DNA from: a virus
Length of the DNA: 29,150 bases
Reading direction: 5' to 3' (one strand)
Virus record (IMG/VR): IMGVR_UViG_3300017917_002929
Location: 1 to 29,150 of that record
The translations under genes were made by a program, and so were the position numbers. A model generated the notes under the pieces. It did not search any database, had not been told where the DNA came from, and saw nothing but the letters and a program-made list of their open reading frames with translations. This document shows, in pieces, positions 15,684-25,114 of this stretch (position 1 is the first letter of the stretch; each line of letters starts with the position of its first letter).

Positions 15684-16775
15684 ATGGGTGTTTACAAAAT
15701 ATTTCCTTCACAGGATACAACAATCTATACAGATTATAGAACTCTGAATGCGGGGTTGGACTCAATTTTAGATTTATCTAAAAAGGCACCATACCAATTT
15801 CCATCATCATCAACTAGTCGTATTTTAATTAAATTCGATAATGATGATATAGCTGATGCTGTTTCTAAATCGGGTGCTAATTTCACTGCATCTTTAAAAT
15901 TATACAACGCTCACGTTGAAGGTATTCCTACCAACTTTAATATTGAAGTACACCCTGTGTACCAAAGTTGGGCTATGGGTACAGGACGTTTCAATAATCT
16001 TCCTGAATCTGAAGATGGAGCTAGTTGGGCATATAGAAACCCAAACCAAACAAATGCTTGGACTATAACTAGTCTACCATCAGGTATTACATCATCTTAC
16101 TTTACAGGAGATGAAGGTGGTGCTAACTGGTATACTGCGTCTGTTACTCAATCATTTGATTATTTTTCAACTAAAGATATTAATGTTGATGTTACTCAAT
16201 TTGTAGGATGGTGGACAGGAAGTGTCATTGCTAATAATGGTTTTTTAATTAAAAATACAGGTAGCATTGAATTTGATTATAGCTACAAATATACATTTAA
16301 CTTTTTCTCTAGAGATACTAATACTATTTACCCACCTTGTTTGGAGTTTAAATGGGATGATAGTACATTCAACCCGGGTTCAACCCCATATGTTCCTAAT
16401 GAAGAAGTAAATATTGCTATTGCTAATAACAAGGGTACATTTTATGAAACAGAATATGTGAAGTTTAGAGTATACGCTAGAGAAAAATACCCAGCTAGAG
16501 TTTATTCACAAACATCATTATATCCATATAATAAATTACTACCAACAGCATCTTATTACTCAATTATAGATATGAATTCAAATACCAAAATTATAGATTT
16601 TGATAACGTAGCTACTAAATTAAGTAATGACTCAGTTAGTAGTTATTTTAGATTACATATGGCAGGATTAGAACCTGAACGTTATTATAAAATACAAATT
16701 AAATCCATCATTGATGGAGGTACTTATATTTTTGATGATGATTATTATTTTAAAGTTTCACAAACAGTTAACTAA
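15684..16775 (+). CDS. DNRLRE-domain-like tail/baseplate structural protein (363 aa)
   Basis: The N-terminal 200 residues look like a DNRLRE carbohydrate-binding-type beta-sandwich: the protein opens GVYKIFPSQDTTIYTDY, then has SRILIKFDNDD, FTASLKLYNA, a NFNIEVHPVYQSWAMGTGRF segment, and later VDVTQFVGWWTG with FLIKN. The C-terminal half has strands resembling a second beta domain (VKFRVYAREKYPARVY, SYFRLHMAGLEPERYYKIQI). There is no signal peptide. In a phage this would be a virion surface or baseplate protein. It overlaps the next gene's start (TAATG). Confidence 0.68.
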   Translation: MGVYKIFPSQDTTIYTDYRTLNAGLDSILDLSKKAPYQFPSSSTSRILIKFDNDDIADAVSKSGANFTASLKLYNAHVEGIPTNFNIEVHPVYQSWAMGTGRFNNLPESEDGASWAYRNPNQTNAWTITSLPSGITSSYFTGDEGGANWYTASVTQSFDYFSTKDINVDVTQFVGWWTGSVIANNGFLIKNTGSIEFDYSYKYTFNFFSRDTNTIYPPCLEFKWDDSTFNPGSTPYVPNEEVNIAIANNKGTFYETEYVKFRVYAREKYPARVYSQTSLYPYNKLLPTASYYSIIDMNSNTKIIDFDNVATKLSNDSVSSYFRLHMAGLEPERYYKIQIKSIIDGGTYIFDDDYYFKVSQTVN

Positions 16776-17119
16776 TGCCTGAATTACAAAAAACTATTTA
16801 TAGTCTAAACAGTTTTAATAATGTTGTGGATACTAATTTTTCACAATTAGCTAAAACAGCAGCTCCTATAGGAGCAAATGCTACTACATTAGATAAAACT
16901 GTTAATCAATTTTTTCAAGAATATGATTCATTATTTTTTGAAATTCCTCCAACGGGTTCAGATGAATCTCATTTAGGTTTAGCTACTAGAAGTTTAGAGT
17001 ATTTAGGATTATCATTAGAAACTTTACAAAAAGAAATTGATGATTTAAGAGAAGAAAATGTTAATCTAAAAAATCAAATAATATTAACTTCCGAAATTAA
17101 TACAGGAACACAAATATAA
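16775..17119 (+). CDS. Small coiled-coil structural protein (114 aa)
   Basis: The N-terminal part is Ser/Asn/Thr-rich with no motif. Residues 70-105 form a clear coiled coil (LGLSLETLQKEIDDLREENV, then NLKNQI), which suggests a trimeric or dimeric adaptor. It lies between the DNRLRE-like protein and the giant 1640-aa protein, two bases before the latter's start, so it is probably their partner in the outer baseplate. Family unknown. Confidence 0.75.
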   Translation: MPELQKTIYSLNSFNNVVDTNFSQLAKTAAPIGANATTLDKTVNQFFQEYDSLFFEIPPTGSDESHLGLATRSLEYLGLSLETLQKEIDDLREENVNLKNQIILTSEINTGTQI

Positions 17120-17121
17120 TT

Positions 17122-20100
17122 ATGGCAACAACAGTTAATAATGTAACCGTATCTAATAATATCCTTTCAGGATCATCTGCTCAGTTAGTAGTAACTAGAG
17201 ACATGGTTCGTAACTTTGGTGCTCCTGAAGATTTTGTTGAACTACATATAAGTGACCCATCAGGTAAAGTAATTTATTCTTTTGTTCCATTTAAAGGGTA
17301 TCAAATCCCAGGTAATTTCCAAGCATCTACTGCTTATACAATAAAAGAATTACTTTTTGATCCAACCGCAGACTTACAAAATGCTGGTATTGGTTACGGT
17401 GATTATAGACTTACTTATAATGTTTTTAGACCTAAAATTGTTAAAGATTCTAACCCAAATTTATTCATTAAAGAAATATCTGGTGATAGAACTGAAATTA
17501 GATTAAGTACTAATAATATTTCTACAAGTGAAATTCAAAGTAATACAAATGAGTTTATTAGAGATATTCAGGGATTACCTTACTTTAAAGAATTCTATTT
17601 AAATTTTGGAAGAAACCAATTAATACCTGCTATTAATGTAGCATTAGATTTAGGATCATCAAATATAATCATAGCTCAAAATCAAGATAATATTGTTGGA
17701 ACATCAGCATTAGCTGGACCTCCAACAGTATTGATTAAATTATTGAGTCCATTACCGCTACAATATACTACTAATACTTTAGTTAGTGTTGTGGATGCTA
17801 TTTCTAATCCTCAAATTTATGAGGTAAAATCAGAACCTGATCCAATTAAAGTTACCTATCCTTCATTACGTGGACCTAATTTTGATTTAGATTTAGATAA
17901 TTTAAGAGTAGGACCTACTCCATATTATAACTTTACTGATGTAACAACATTCCAAGGTACATTTGCTCCTCAATTGCAGCAATTACTTGGTCAATTAAGT
18001 GCTTCTAATTTTGCTATTAATGTTGATTACACAGATTATGAGAATTTTGCTCATTTTTCAAGTGCTGCTCGTCGTTTAGAAGGATTTAGATATAAATTAA
18101 TTAATATAGAAGCTACTTCATCATTAAGCGCTTCTGTAGTTTTAAGTTCATCTCCATCAGCTCAATTAGATGCTGCTAACTATCAAAAAAGTATAAATAA
18201 AATTATTCAAAGTTTTGATGGTTGGGAACAATATCTTTACTATGAAACAGGTTCATCAGCTTGGCCTAAGTACACAAGTACTAAACCATATATGAATTAT
18301 TCTGTGACAGCATCCCAAGGTATTACTTGGTATAATGGTAACCATGCTTCTGCTTCATTATATGATGAGAATAATCAAAACTATTTACTATATGCCCTAC
18401 CAGGCTATATAGCTGAAAATGATAATAATGAACTAGCATTCCAGTTTGTAGCTTCAATTGGACAAATGTTTGACGATATTTGGATTCATATTAAGGCTAT
18501 AACTGACTTATATCAAACTAAAAATGCTTTAGATCAAGGTATATCTAAGGATTTAGTATACTTTGCTTTACAATCTTTAGGAATTGATACTTATACAGAT
18601 CAAGATGGTAATAATCAATTCCAATACTTGTATGGAGTAGATGCAAATGGTAATTATTTGCCTCAAACTAGTTCATACCAAACTTTAGTTAGTGCCTCTA
18701 ACTATCAATTATCAGGACAAGACCAACAAAAAGGAATTTATAAACGTTTATATCATAACTTGCCTTTATTATTAAAGTCAAAAGGTACTACTCGTTTTAA
18801 TCAATATCTAAATACTATATTTGGTATTCCATCTACCATAATAGGATCTCTAGAATATGGTGGTGTGGATAAAGTAACATCTTCATTTGAATATGAATTT
18901 GATAGATTTACTTACGCATTACAAACATCAGGTTCAAACGCTGTGAGCATACCTTGGACTTATGTTTCACAAAGTAAAACAAGAACAACTTATTCAGATA
19001 TAGTACCAGATGGTATTGAACTTAGATTTAAAGCATCTCCATCATATACTACTACTCAATCATTATTTTATAGTGGCTCTAATTTAAGTCTTAGTGTTTT
19101 ATATGCTAATACAGGATCTAATAACTCTATATATAGTGGTACTGTAGGCAATTTTGGATACTTACAATTTAAATTAGGTACAACAGTAATTACTTCATCC
19201 ACAATACCTATATTCACAACAGGATCAGATAATGATACTAGTTGGTATAATGTATTAGTTCAAAGACGTACTCCTAATTTAAGAATAGGACAAACAAGTA
19301 CTTCTCAAACATATGATGTTTATGTTAAAAATAACATTTATGGAGAATTAGGACACGTAGCAAGTGCTAGTTTAACAACAGCAACGGCTGCCACTAACTC
19401 ATTATGGTACACTCAAGGAGCTATAACATTTGGAGGTGGTACTTATCCATTTAGTGGTTCAATCCAAGAAGTAAGATTATGGTCTAACTATGTATCTGAA
19501 TCAGTATTTGATTCTCATGTATTGAACCCTGAATCAATTGAAGGTAATACTTATAGTTCTTCATTCTCAGATTTAGTAGCAAGATGGCCATTAGGAAATA
19601 ATTTATATACATACAATCATAACTTAACTTCAAGTGTTGCTTCAGTAGCACCTGATCAAAAGATACAATCATTTACAGCTTCATTTTCTGGATTCCCAAA
19701 TCGAAATAATTATACTTCATTTACTGAAACATATTATGCTGATGTTGCTAATTCAGGATATGCTAATCCTGTAACTGATAAAGTTAGAATTGTAAGTGGA
19801 AGTACTTATGGTACTCAATTAATGCCTAATAAGAGTATTGTTGTACCTGATTTAATTCCAATAACAAAAGATATACATTTATTAGATGCTAGTTTATCTC
19901 CTCAAGATGAGATAGATAGAGCTATTATAGCAGCATTTGGTTCATCTTATAATTTAGATGATATTATTGGTAATCCGGCTACAGGCTCATATTATGAATT
20001 ACAGCCATTACAAAACGAATTCTTTAAGAAATTTGTTAATAAATACAACTACAAAGATTATATTCGTTTAATCGAATTTTTCCATAATTCATTATTTAGA

Positions 20101-22044
20101 ACACTCAAAGACTTCACTCCAGCTAGAACTAATTTAGCTACAGGTGTTGTTGTTAAACCACACTTACTTGAAAGATCTGTTATATACAGAAATGAACCTA
20201 CATTCACTTCATTTGATATTACAGCGTCAATTAACACAGCGTTTATAAGCGCTAGTAATGGAGGTAACTATAGCCAATCAGTATATCCAATAACATATAA
20301 AGGAAATTTAGGAGATGTTAATATGACATCTGACGTTAGAGATTTCTTTACAGGAGTATTACCTAGTTCATCAATTAATTATCGTGAAATATTTGTATCA
20401 AGATCTTATAATCCTTATAATCGTTTTGATCCAAATAATACAAGTTCATTCTCAAGTTCAGTTTGGAATTATTCATATAATCCATTAGTTAATAATGTTA
20501 GTACAGCGTCTTATATTTCAAAAATGAGACAAAAAATAACTTGGATTAATAGTGGTAGTAAGTTAGTTGAAGTACTTGAGCCATGTTCTGTACAAGATTT
20601 TACTTATGATTATATTCGTCATGCTAGACCAAGATATTTTGGTTCTACAATAACAAGTACTGATTTTAATTTTTATAATCAAAATGATTATTCATTTGGA
20701 TTAAATAGACCATTAGGTAAAACAGCAGCTATTAATGATAACTCAGTATATTGGGGTTATTTCTCTGAAGCAGTATGTACAGGTTCTCAAATAATAGGAG
20801 CCCCAGAGCGTACTAATTTATATTTAAAATACCTACTTGATGAATCAGGATCATTAAGTGAATTATTTCAGCGTAATTATGGTACTATAACTGATTCTCA
20901 ACATTATGATTTATACAGAGTTCAAAGTATATTTAAACCACAAGAAACATTAAATGTATCTTTATTTGATAACCAATCTCCCTCTCATCAGAAATCATTA
21001 GATGGTAACCATACAATATTTGCTAGCGGAGTTAAATATTATCCTACATTATGGAGAGTAGATAACTCTACTTCAGGATCAAGTGCATCAATATACTCAA
21101 TCCCAACAGGTTATACCACACAAGGATATTTAAATCCTTCAAATTGGAAAATAAGTAATAGAAGATATAGAAGTTGGATTGAATGGGGAGGTGTTATTAA
21201 TAGTATTGAAGCAGATGTTGAATATTATCCAAATAATGCCCCACCAGCAGGTTATTTACCTTTTGATGTTACAGCTCAAGTTTATCTTGACTTAGGCGTA
21301 AATTCTACTTTAGGTCTTTTTAGGGGAGGACATGTTATTTTAGATGTTTTAATACCTTCTAGAAAACCTGATGGTTCTCCAAACTATTCAGGACATTTTA
21401 GACATGATTCTGGTAACCAACACACAGGTACATCAGTATTAAATTTAAAACCAACTAATGGAATTGATCCCGGAGTTGAATATACAAAAACAGATACATC
21501 ACCACAATTAACTGTACAATCAACAGATAAAAGTATAGTATCTTGTTCAGCAGCAATGTCAGAACTTTATCAATATGGTTTTTCTTTTTCAGGTAGTGTA
21601 ATATCACCTGATAAAACTGTAGGCTCTGTTCAAACATTATACAATTCATTTTGTCCTCTTGATTATAATTTTAAAATAGAGGTAGGAGATCTTATACGCT
21701 TTACAAATGAAAAAGCCTCAGGACAAGCAACTACTAGATTTAGACCTGAAAATGAGTATACTATTATTGAAGCATATAATACTGGGTCTATTATAGCATT
21801 CAAATTAGATAGAGAAGTACAAAACTCAATGACATCTAGTACCGCTTATAAAATTGATAGGTATGTATTTTCAAGAAAAATAACAGATGAAACCAATGTA
21901 GTTATTCTACATGAGAAAAAACCAGGTCAAACATCAGCTGGTATAGCTAAAAATGTTGACTTACGTACTGATATTGATGAAAATATAGGAAACATGGTAA
22001 GTGATCTGAAGAGTAAGATATTTAGTACAGTTCTGAAACAATAA
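17122..22044 (+). CDS. Giant tail/baseplate structural protein with LamG-like domain (1640 aa)
   Basis: The largest gene of the window. The first 150 residues are beta-rich (SGSSAQLVVTRDMVRNFG, FVELHISDPSGKVIYSF, GYGDYRLTYNVFRP). Residues 280-520 contain helical and mixed segments, including QFVASIGQMFDDIWIHIKAI. A concanavalin/LamG-like sandwich spans about 629-812: GIELRFKASPSY, SWYNVLVQRRTP, TYDVYVKNN and FSGSIQEVRLWS are the expected strands. The rest is Ser/Asn/Tyr-rich beta structure with a helical segment (LQNEFFKKFVNKYNYKDYIR) near 965. There is no signal peptide or membrane segment. It probably forms the outer wedge or carries fibres, in the manner of T4 gp7/gp10, and the LamG domain may bind glycans. 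Only the LamG part is recognised. Confidence 0.82.
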   Translation: MATTVNNVTVSNNILSGSSAQLVVTRDMVRNFGAPEDFVELHISDPSGKVIYSFVPFKGYQIPGNFQASTAYTIKELLFDPTADLQNAGIGYGDYRLTYNVFRPKIVKDSNPNLFIKEISGDRTEIRLSTNNISTSEIQSNTNEFIRDIQGLPYFKEFYLNFGRNQLIPAINVALDLGSSNIIIAQNQDNIVGTSALAGPPTVLIKLLSPLPLQYTTNTLVSVVDAISNPQIYEVKSEPDPIKVTYPSLRGPNFDLDLDNLRVGPTPYYNFTDVTTFQGTFAPQLQQLLGQLSASNFAINVDYTDYENFAHFSSAARRLEGFRYKLINIEATSSLSASVVLSSSPSAQLDAANYQKSINKIIQSFDGWEQYLYYETGSSAWPKYTSTKPYMNYSVTASQGITWYNGNHASASLYDENNQNYLLYALPGYIAENDNNELAFQFVASIGQMFDDIWIHIKAITDLYQTKNALDQGISKDLVYFALQSLGIDTYTDQDGNNQFQYLYGVDANGNYLPQTSSYQTLVSASNYQLSGQDQQKGIYKRLYHNLPLLLKSKGTTRFNQYLNTIFGIPSTIIGSLEYGGVDKVTSSFEYEFDRFTYALQTSGSNAVSIPWTYVSQSKTRTTYSDIVPDGIELRFKASPSYTTTQSLFYSGSNLSLSVLYANTGSNNSIYSGTVGNFGYLQFKLGTTVITSSTIPIFTTGSDNDTSWYNVLVQRRTPNLRIGQTSTSQTYDVYVKNNIYGELGHVASASLTTATAATNSLWYTQGAITFGGGTYPFSGSIQEVRLWSNYVSESVFDSHVLNPESIEGNTYSSSFSDLVARWPLGNNLYTYNHNLTSSVASVAPDQKIQSFTASFSGFPNRNNYTSFTETYYADVANSGYANPVTDKVRIVSGSTYGTQLMPNKSIVVPDLIPITKDIHLLDASLSPQDEIDRAIIAAFGSSYNLDDIIGNPATGSYYELQPLQNEFFKKFVNKYNYKDYIRLIEFFHNSLFRTLKDFTPARTNLATGVVVKPHLLERSVIYRNEPTFTSFDITASINTAFISASNGGNYSQSVYPITYKGNLGDVNMTSDVRDFFTGVLPSSSINYREIFVSRSYNPYNRFDPNNTSSFSSSVWNYSYNPLVNNVSTASYISKMRQKITWINSGSKLVEVLEPCSVQDFTYDYIRHARPRYFGSTITSTDFNFYNQNDYSFGLNRPLGKTAAINDNSVYWGYFSEAVCTGSQIIGAPERTNLYLKYLLDESGSLSELFQRNYGTITDSQHYDLYRVQSIFKPQETLNVSLFDNQSPSHQKSLDGNHTIFASGVKYYPTLWRVDNSTSGSSASIYSIPTGYTTQGYLNPSNWKISNRRYRSWIEWGGVINSIEADVEYYPNNAPPAGYLPFDVTAQVYLDLGVNSTLGLFRGGHVILDVLIPSRKPDGSPNYSGHFRHDSGNQHTGTSVLNLKPTNGIDPGVEYTKTDTSPQLTVQSTDKSIVSCSAAMSELYQYGFSFSGSVISPDKTVGSVQTLYNSFCPLDYNFKIEVGDLIRFTNEKASGQATTRFRPENEYTIIEAYNTGSIIAFKLDREVQNSMTSSTAYKIDRYVFSRKITDETNVVILHEKKPGQTSAGIAKNVDLRTDIDENIGNMVSDLKSKIFSTVLKQ

Positions 22045-22045
22045 T

Positions 22046-22060
22046 ATATTTATATAAAAC
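22046..22060 (+). promoter_or_regulatory. Candidate late promoter element, second exact 15-mer copy
   Basis: This 15-mer is the same as at 7414-7428. It lies 11 bases upstream of the ATG at 22072, just after the stop of the giant protein. The identical copy and similar place strengthen the case that it is a promoter. Confidence 0.5.
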
Positions 22061-22071
22061 AACATTAACAA

Positions 22072-22740
22072 ATGGCGTATTTAAATAACCAATATGTAAC
22101 AATTGACGCAGTCCTAACAAAGAAAGGTCGTGAATTGTTAGCTCGTAATGACGGGTCTTTTCAAATTACTCAATTCGCATTAGCTGATGATGAGATTGAT
22201 TATACTCTTTATAATCCCAACCACCCATCAGGTTCTGCTTTCTTCGGTGAAGCAATTGAATCAATGCCTCTATTAGAAGCATTTGTAGATGAGACACAAA
22301 TCATGAAGTATAAGTTAGTTACACTTAATCGTGGTACAAGTAAATTACCTGTACTAAACTTAGGATATACAGCTATACAATTACGTCAAGCCGCTGCTAT
22401 TAATATCACTCCACAAACATTAAACTACTTAGGTGCTGTTTCAACTTTTGAACCATCAGGTTATTTATTAACTGTGGGAGATTCAAGATTTTTAAGTACA
22501 TTCACTGGTACAGGTATTGATACAACAGGATTGAGTATTACTGCTCCTATGCCAAATGCGAGTGGAGCTAGTTTATCAATGACTCAAGTTGGTACTTCAT
22601 TTAGTTTAATTGCTACAACAATTAATACTTTATTCCCAACAAGTGCTCTTCCTGGTGCTTCAATTTCTACAACAATAACAGCAATGGGTAGAGATAGCGG
22701 TGCTAGATTTACTATACCTTTAACATTAATTAAAACCTAA
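22072..22740 (+). CDS. Conserved structural protein of marine T4-like phages (222 aa)
   Basis: It opens YVTIDAVLTKKGRELLARN, then FQITQFALADDEIDYTLYNP and MKYKLVTLNRGTSKLPVLNL. I recall this pattern from tail-associated structural proteins of marine T4-like phages. The N-terminal 110 residues carry the conserved pattern; the C-terminal half is a Ser/Thr/Gly-rich beta domain. It may be a baseplate or fibre-attachment protein, but no activity is known to me. A candidate promoter precedes it by 11 bases, so it heads a transcription unit with the following fibre genes. Confidence 0.72.
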   Translation: MAYLNNQYVTIDAVLTKKGRELLARNDGSFQITQFALADDEIDYTLYNPNHPSGSAFFGEAIESMPLLEAFVDETQIMKYKLVTLNRGTSKLPVLNLGYTAIQLRQAAAINITPQTLNYLGAVSTFEPSGYLLTVGDSRFLSTFTGTGIDTTGLSITAPMPNASGASLSMTQVGTSFSLIATTINTLFPTSALPGASISTTITAMGRDSGARFTIPLTLIKT

Positions 22741-22747
22741 TTAAAAT

Positions 22748-23827
22748 ATGTCTTTCGGAACCTACGCAAGTGATGATCAAGTACTTAGCTCTGATGCTAT
22801 AGTATCTCCTATGTGGAGCAACAATGTCACTCAGTTAACTACTTTTTATAGTTGGTCAAATCAAGAACAAGCTACAAGTCAAGGAAAATTTTTCCTTAAC
22901 GTGTATTCTGTTAACCCTGTCACCACACAATCTGCTGAAACTCAGTTTTCAATAGCTTATGGTCATATCGCGGGTTCAGGTTCAGCTTATTTTAATTCCT
23001 TAGTACCAGATAAAACTCCAACAAGAGATGTTTATGGCCAATTTAGATCATTAATATTTGGTGATGAAAATTCAGCATTTACTTTTGGTTCAACTACTAT
23101 ATCTGGATCAAAAGATATTATTGTTATATCTGTAGCTAGATCTCGCTTTAAAGAATCATTTAACCAAGGCTCATTTTATTTAACTTTAAAGAGTGGTTCT
23201 AATCAAATTGGTTTAGTAGATGATTCTACAGTAACAACAACTTCTACTTACATTGGTACATCTCGTGTTTATCAATTATTAAGTGGTTCTTATAATTCAA
23301 ATACAGGATTAACTACCCCATCTTCTTCTAATTATACAGTTAGTGGATCTTATGGTATGTTGATTCCTGATGAAGGTTTAATTATCTTAAATCCAAGAGC
23401 TTTAGCTCTACCAGCTGGTCCTTTAGGTGGTGTTGCTGCTATATTTAATGAATTTAGCTCATCACAAGCAGCTGCTTTCTTCTCAGCAATTTCATCTTAC
23501 AATATTAATAATAGAATGGTATATGATATGATTGCAACAATACCTGCATCTCCATCATTTACTTTGCAAAGCTACGAAACACTATCATCACGTTATTTCT
23601 TCACTCGTGTTAAAAACAGTGAATTTAACTATACAACTAACCCAACAGTAATTGATACTAATGGTAATTTACTTTATACTCAATTAGTATATAATCCTCA
23701 AACGTTTATCACAACTGTAGGTTTATATAATAATGGTGGTGATTTATTAGCAGTAGCTAAATTAAACAAACCATTAGTAAAAGATTATACTAAAGAATTA
23801 TTATTAAGAGTTAAATTAGACTTCTAA
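22748..23827 (+). CDS. Tail/fibre-associated structural protein (359 aa)
   Basis: A beta-rich protein. Residues 1-130 have a pattern known to me from phage structural proteins (FFLNVYSVNP, AETQFSIAYGHIAGSGSAYF, VYGQFRSLIFGDENSAFTFG); residues 130-250 are Ser/Gly-rich. The C-terminal 60 residues (TVGLYNNGGDLLAVAKLNKP, then ELLLRVKLDF) match a segment of the protein encoded at 25724 ([20 protein letters not shown]), so this end is a shared structural module, perhaps for docking to the same partner. It lies 7 bases after the previous gene. Confidence 0.75.
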   Translation: MSFGTYASDDQVLSSDAIVSPMWSNNVTQLTTFYSWSNQEQATSQGKFFLNVYSVNPVTTQSAETQFSIAYGHIAGSGSAYFNSLVPDKTPTRDVYGQFRSLIFGDENSAFTFGSTTISGSKDIIVISVARSRFKESFNQGSFYLTLKSGSNQIGLVDDSTVTTTSTYIGTSRVYQLLSGSYNSNTGLTTPSSSNYTVSGSYGMLIPDEGLIILNPRALALPAGPLGGVAAIFNEFSSSQAAAFFSAISSYNINNRMVYDMIATIPASPSFTLQSYETLSSRYFFTRVKNSEFNYTTNPTVIDTNGNLLYTQLVYNPQTFITTVGLYNNGGDLLAVAKLNKPLVKDYTKELLLRVKLDF

Positions 23828-23837
23828 TGTTACGCCC

Positions 23838-25100
23838 ATGTCAGCAAATGTGTATAAAAGACTTAATGTATCTGATACTTTCGTAGTACCATATACAGCA
23901 AACAAAAGCTGGGATATCACCTCAGAGTCTTTTGCTGCTAATAGAATCAGCGTACTTGTAGGAGTTAATTATAGTGGATCTACATTTAATCCTGCTTCAG
24001 AGTATATTTCTAATAATCAGTATGATAGATTAGTTTATGATTCTGTTAATTTAACTTATTATCCTAGTTTTTTACCTAGACATATTGATATATCATCAAA
24101 AGTAAATACATTACTTAATGATGGTACTTTAACTACATCTTCTTATTTTAGAGGACATGTTGAATTAGGTAACGCTAATACTGTAAAATATTTTCCAACT
24201 GGAGCTAACGCTTATATATATGTTTTAAACATACCTAAAAACTTAACCAGCGAAAAAATATTACCAACTACTTTTGAAGCCTATTTCACTTCAGCTTCAT
24301 CAGAAATAAAATTATATGATGATGGAAATTATAATCTACTTTATAGTGGAAGTAATGTGAGTTCATCTATTGGAACTATATTAACATATGGCTCACAAGT
24401 TGGTAATGTATTTTATGAACAAAATATAGCTATTTTAACTGTTGTACCTGATAGTATATTAGCTACATCATGGAGAGGAGCTAATCCATATTGTGTTACA
24501 GTACCATTATCTCCTAGTGCTACACCTAGTGTCACTCCAACTGTTACACCAACTGTTACACCAACAATTAGTGTCACACCAAGTGTTACACCTAGTATAA
24601 CTGTGACTCCAAGTATCACTCCAACAATTTCAACATCTATTAGCACTACACCTAGTGTAACTCCAACTATATCAGTTACACCAACAATTAGTGTTACACC
24701 AAGTATTACAACAACACCATCAATAACAATAACTCCAACTATATCAGTTACACCTACTATAAGTGTTACACCAAGTATTACTGTAACACCAAGTGTTACT
24801 CCAAGCCCATCACCTAATTATAACCCAACAATAACAGGAGTATATAATATTGATAATATAAGTGGAGAGTGTTATCTTGATCCAGGCAATTATGAAACAA
24901 TCCAAACATGGTACGTGACATTTGCTTCACCATCAACAGTGAATGGAACTGTTAGAATTACATTTGATGATTCATATACTGTAGATTGCTCCTTTAGTAT
25001 AGGTGATACACAATCAGGTGAAAGTACTGGATATAACTGTGGTTGTGGTGGAGTATTATGTAGAGGTATTAGTGATGTGTTTTCAACCACTTTCCTATAA
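23838..25100 (+). CDS. Probable fibre/adhesin protein A with Thr/Ser-Pro repeat linker (420 aa)
   Basis: Residues 1-220 are a globular mixed-beta head (VYKRLNVSDTFVVPYTANKS, SVLVGVNYSGS, DISSKVNTLL, FEAYFTSASSEIKLYDDG). Residues 222-332 are a low-complexity linker of the pattern [13 protein letters not shown], mostly Thr, Pro, Ser, Val and Ile, likely extended. Residues 333-420 form a small beta domain with five Cys, including the CGCGGVLC cluster. The form resembles a phage fibre or adhesin: a virion-attached head, a stalk and a host-contact tip. The linker Thr/Ser could be glycosylated, but this is speculation. Start is the ATG after an A-poor 10-base gap. Confidence 0.72.
   Translation: MSANVYKRLNVSDTFVVPYTANKSWDITSESFAANRISVLVGVNYSGSTFNPASEYISNNQYDRLVYDSVNLTYYPSFLPRHIDISSKVNTLLNDGTLTTSSYFRGHVELGNANTVKYFPTGANAYIYVLNIPKNLTSEKILPTTFEAYFTSASSEIKLYDDGNYNLLYSGSNVSSSIGTILTYGSQVGNVFYEQNIAILTVVPDSILATSWRGANPYCVTVPLSPSATPSVTPTVTPTVTPTISVTPSVTPSITVTPSITPTISTSISTTPSVTPTISVTPTISVTPSITTTPSITITPTISVTPTISVTPSITVTPSVTPSPSPNYNPTITGVYNIDNISGECYLDPGNYETIQTWYVTFASPSTVNGTVRITFDDSYTVDCSFSIGDTQSGESTGYNCGCGGVLCRGISDVFSTTFL
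24505..24825 (+). repeat. Thr/Ser-Pro coding repeat, linker of fibre gene A
   Basis: A degenerate repeat of six to nine bases encoding Thr-Pro-Ser/Thr with Val or Ile. It contains a long imperfect direct repeat: 24660-24708 and 24732-24780 (46 of 49 bases agree by eye, offset 72). The DNA varies by synonymous bases elsewhere while the amino-acid pattern persists. It is inside a gene, not an array of spacers. Confidence 0.9.
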
Positions 25101-25114
25101 AATATGTATAAAAA

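Noticed and set aside
24413-24646. Minus-strand open frame rich in Val-Gly-Val-Thr within the repeat linker of gene A (a similar one at 26143-26382)
   Set aside because: These are antisense readings of the Thr-Pro repeats. They have no leader or independent codon signal and lie inside strong + strand genes.
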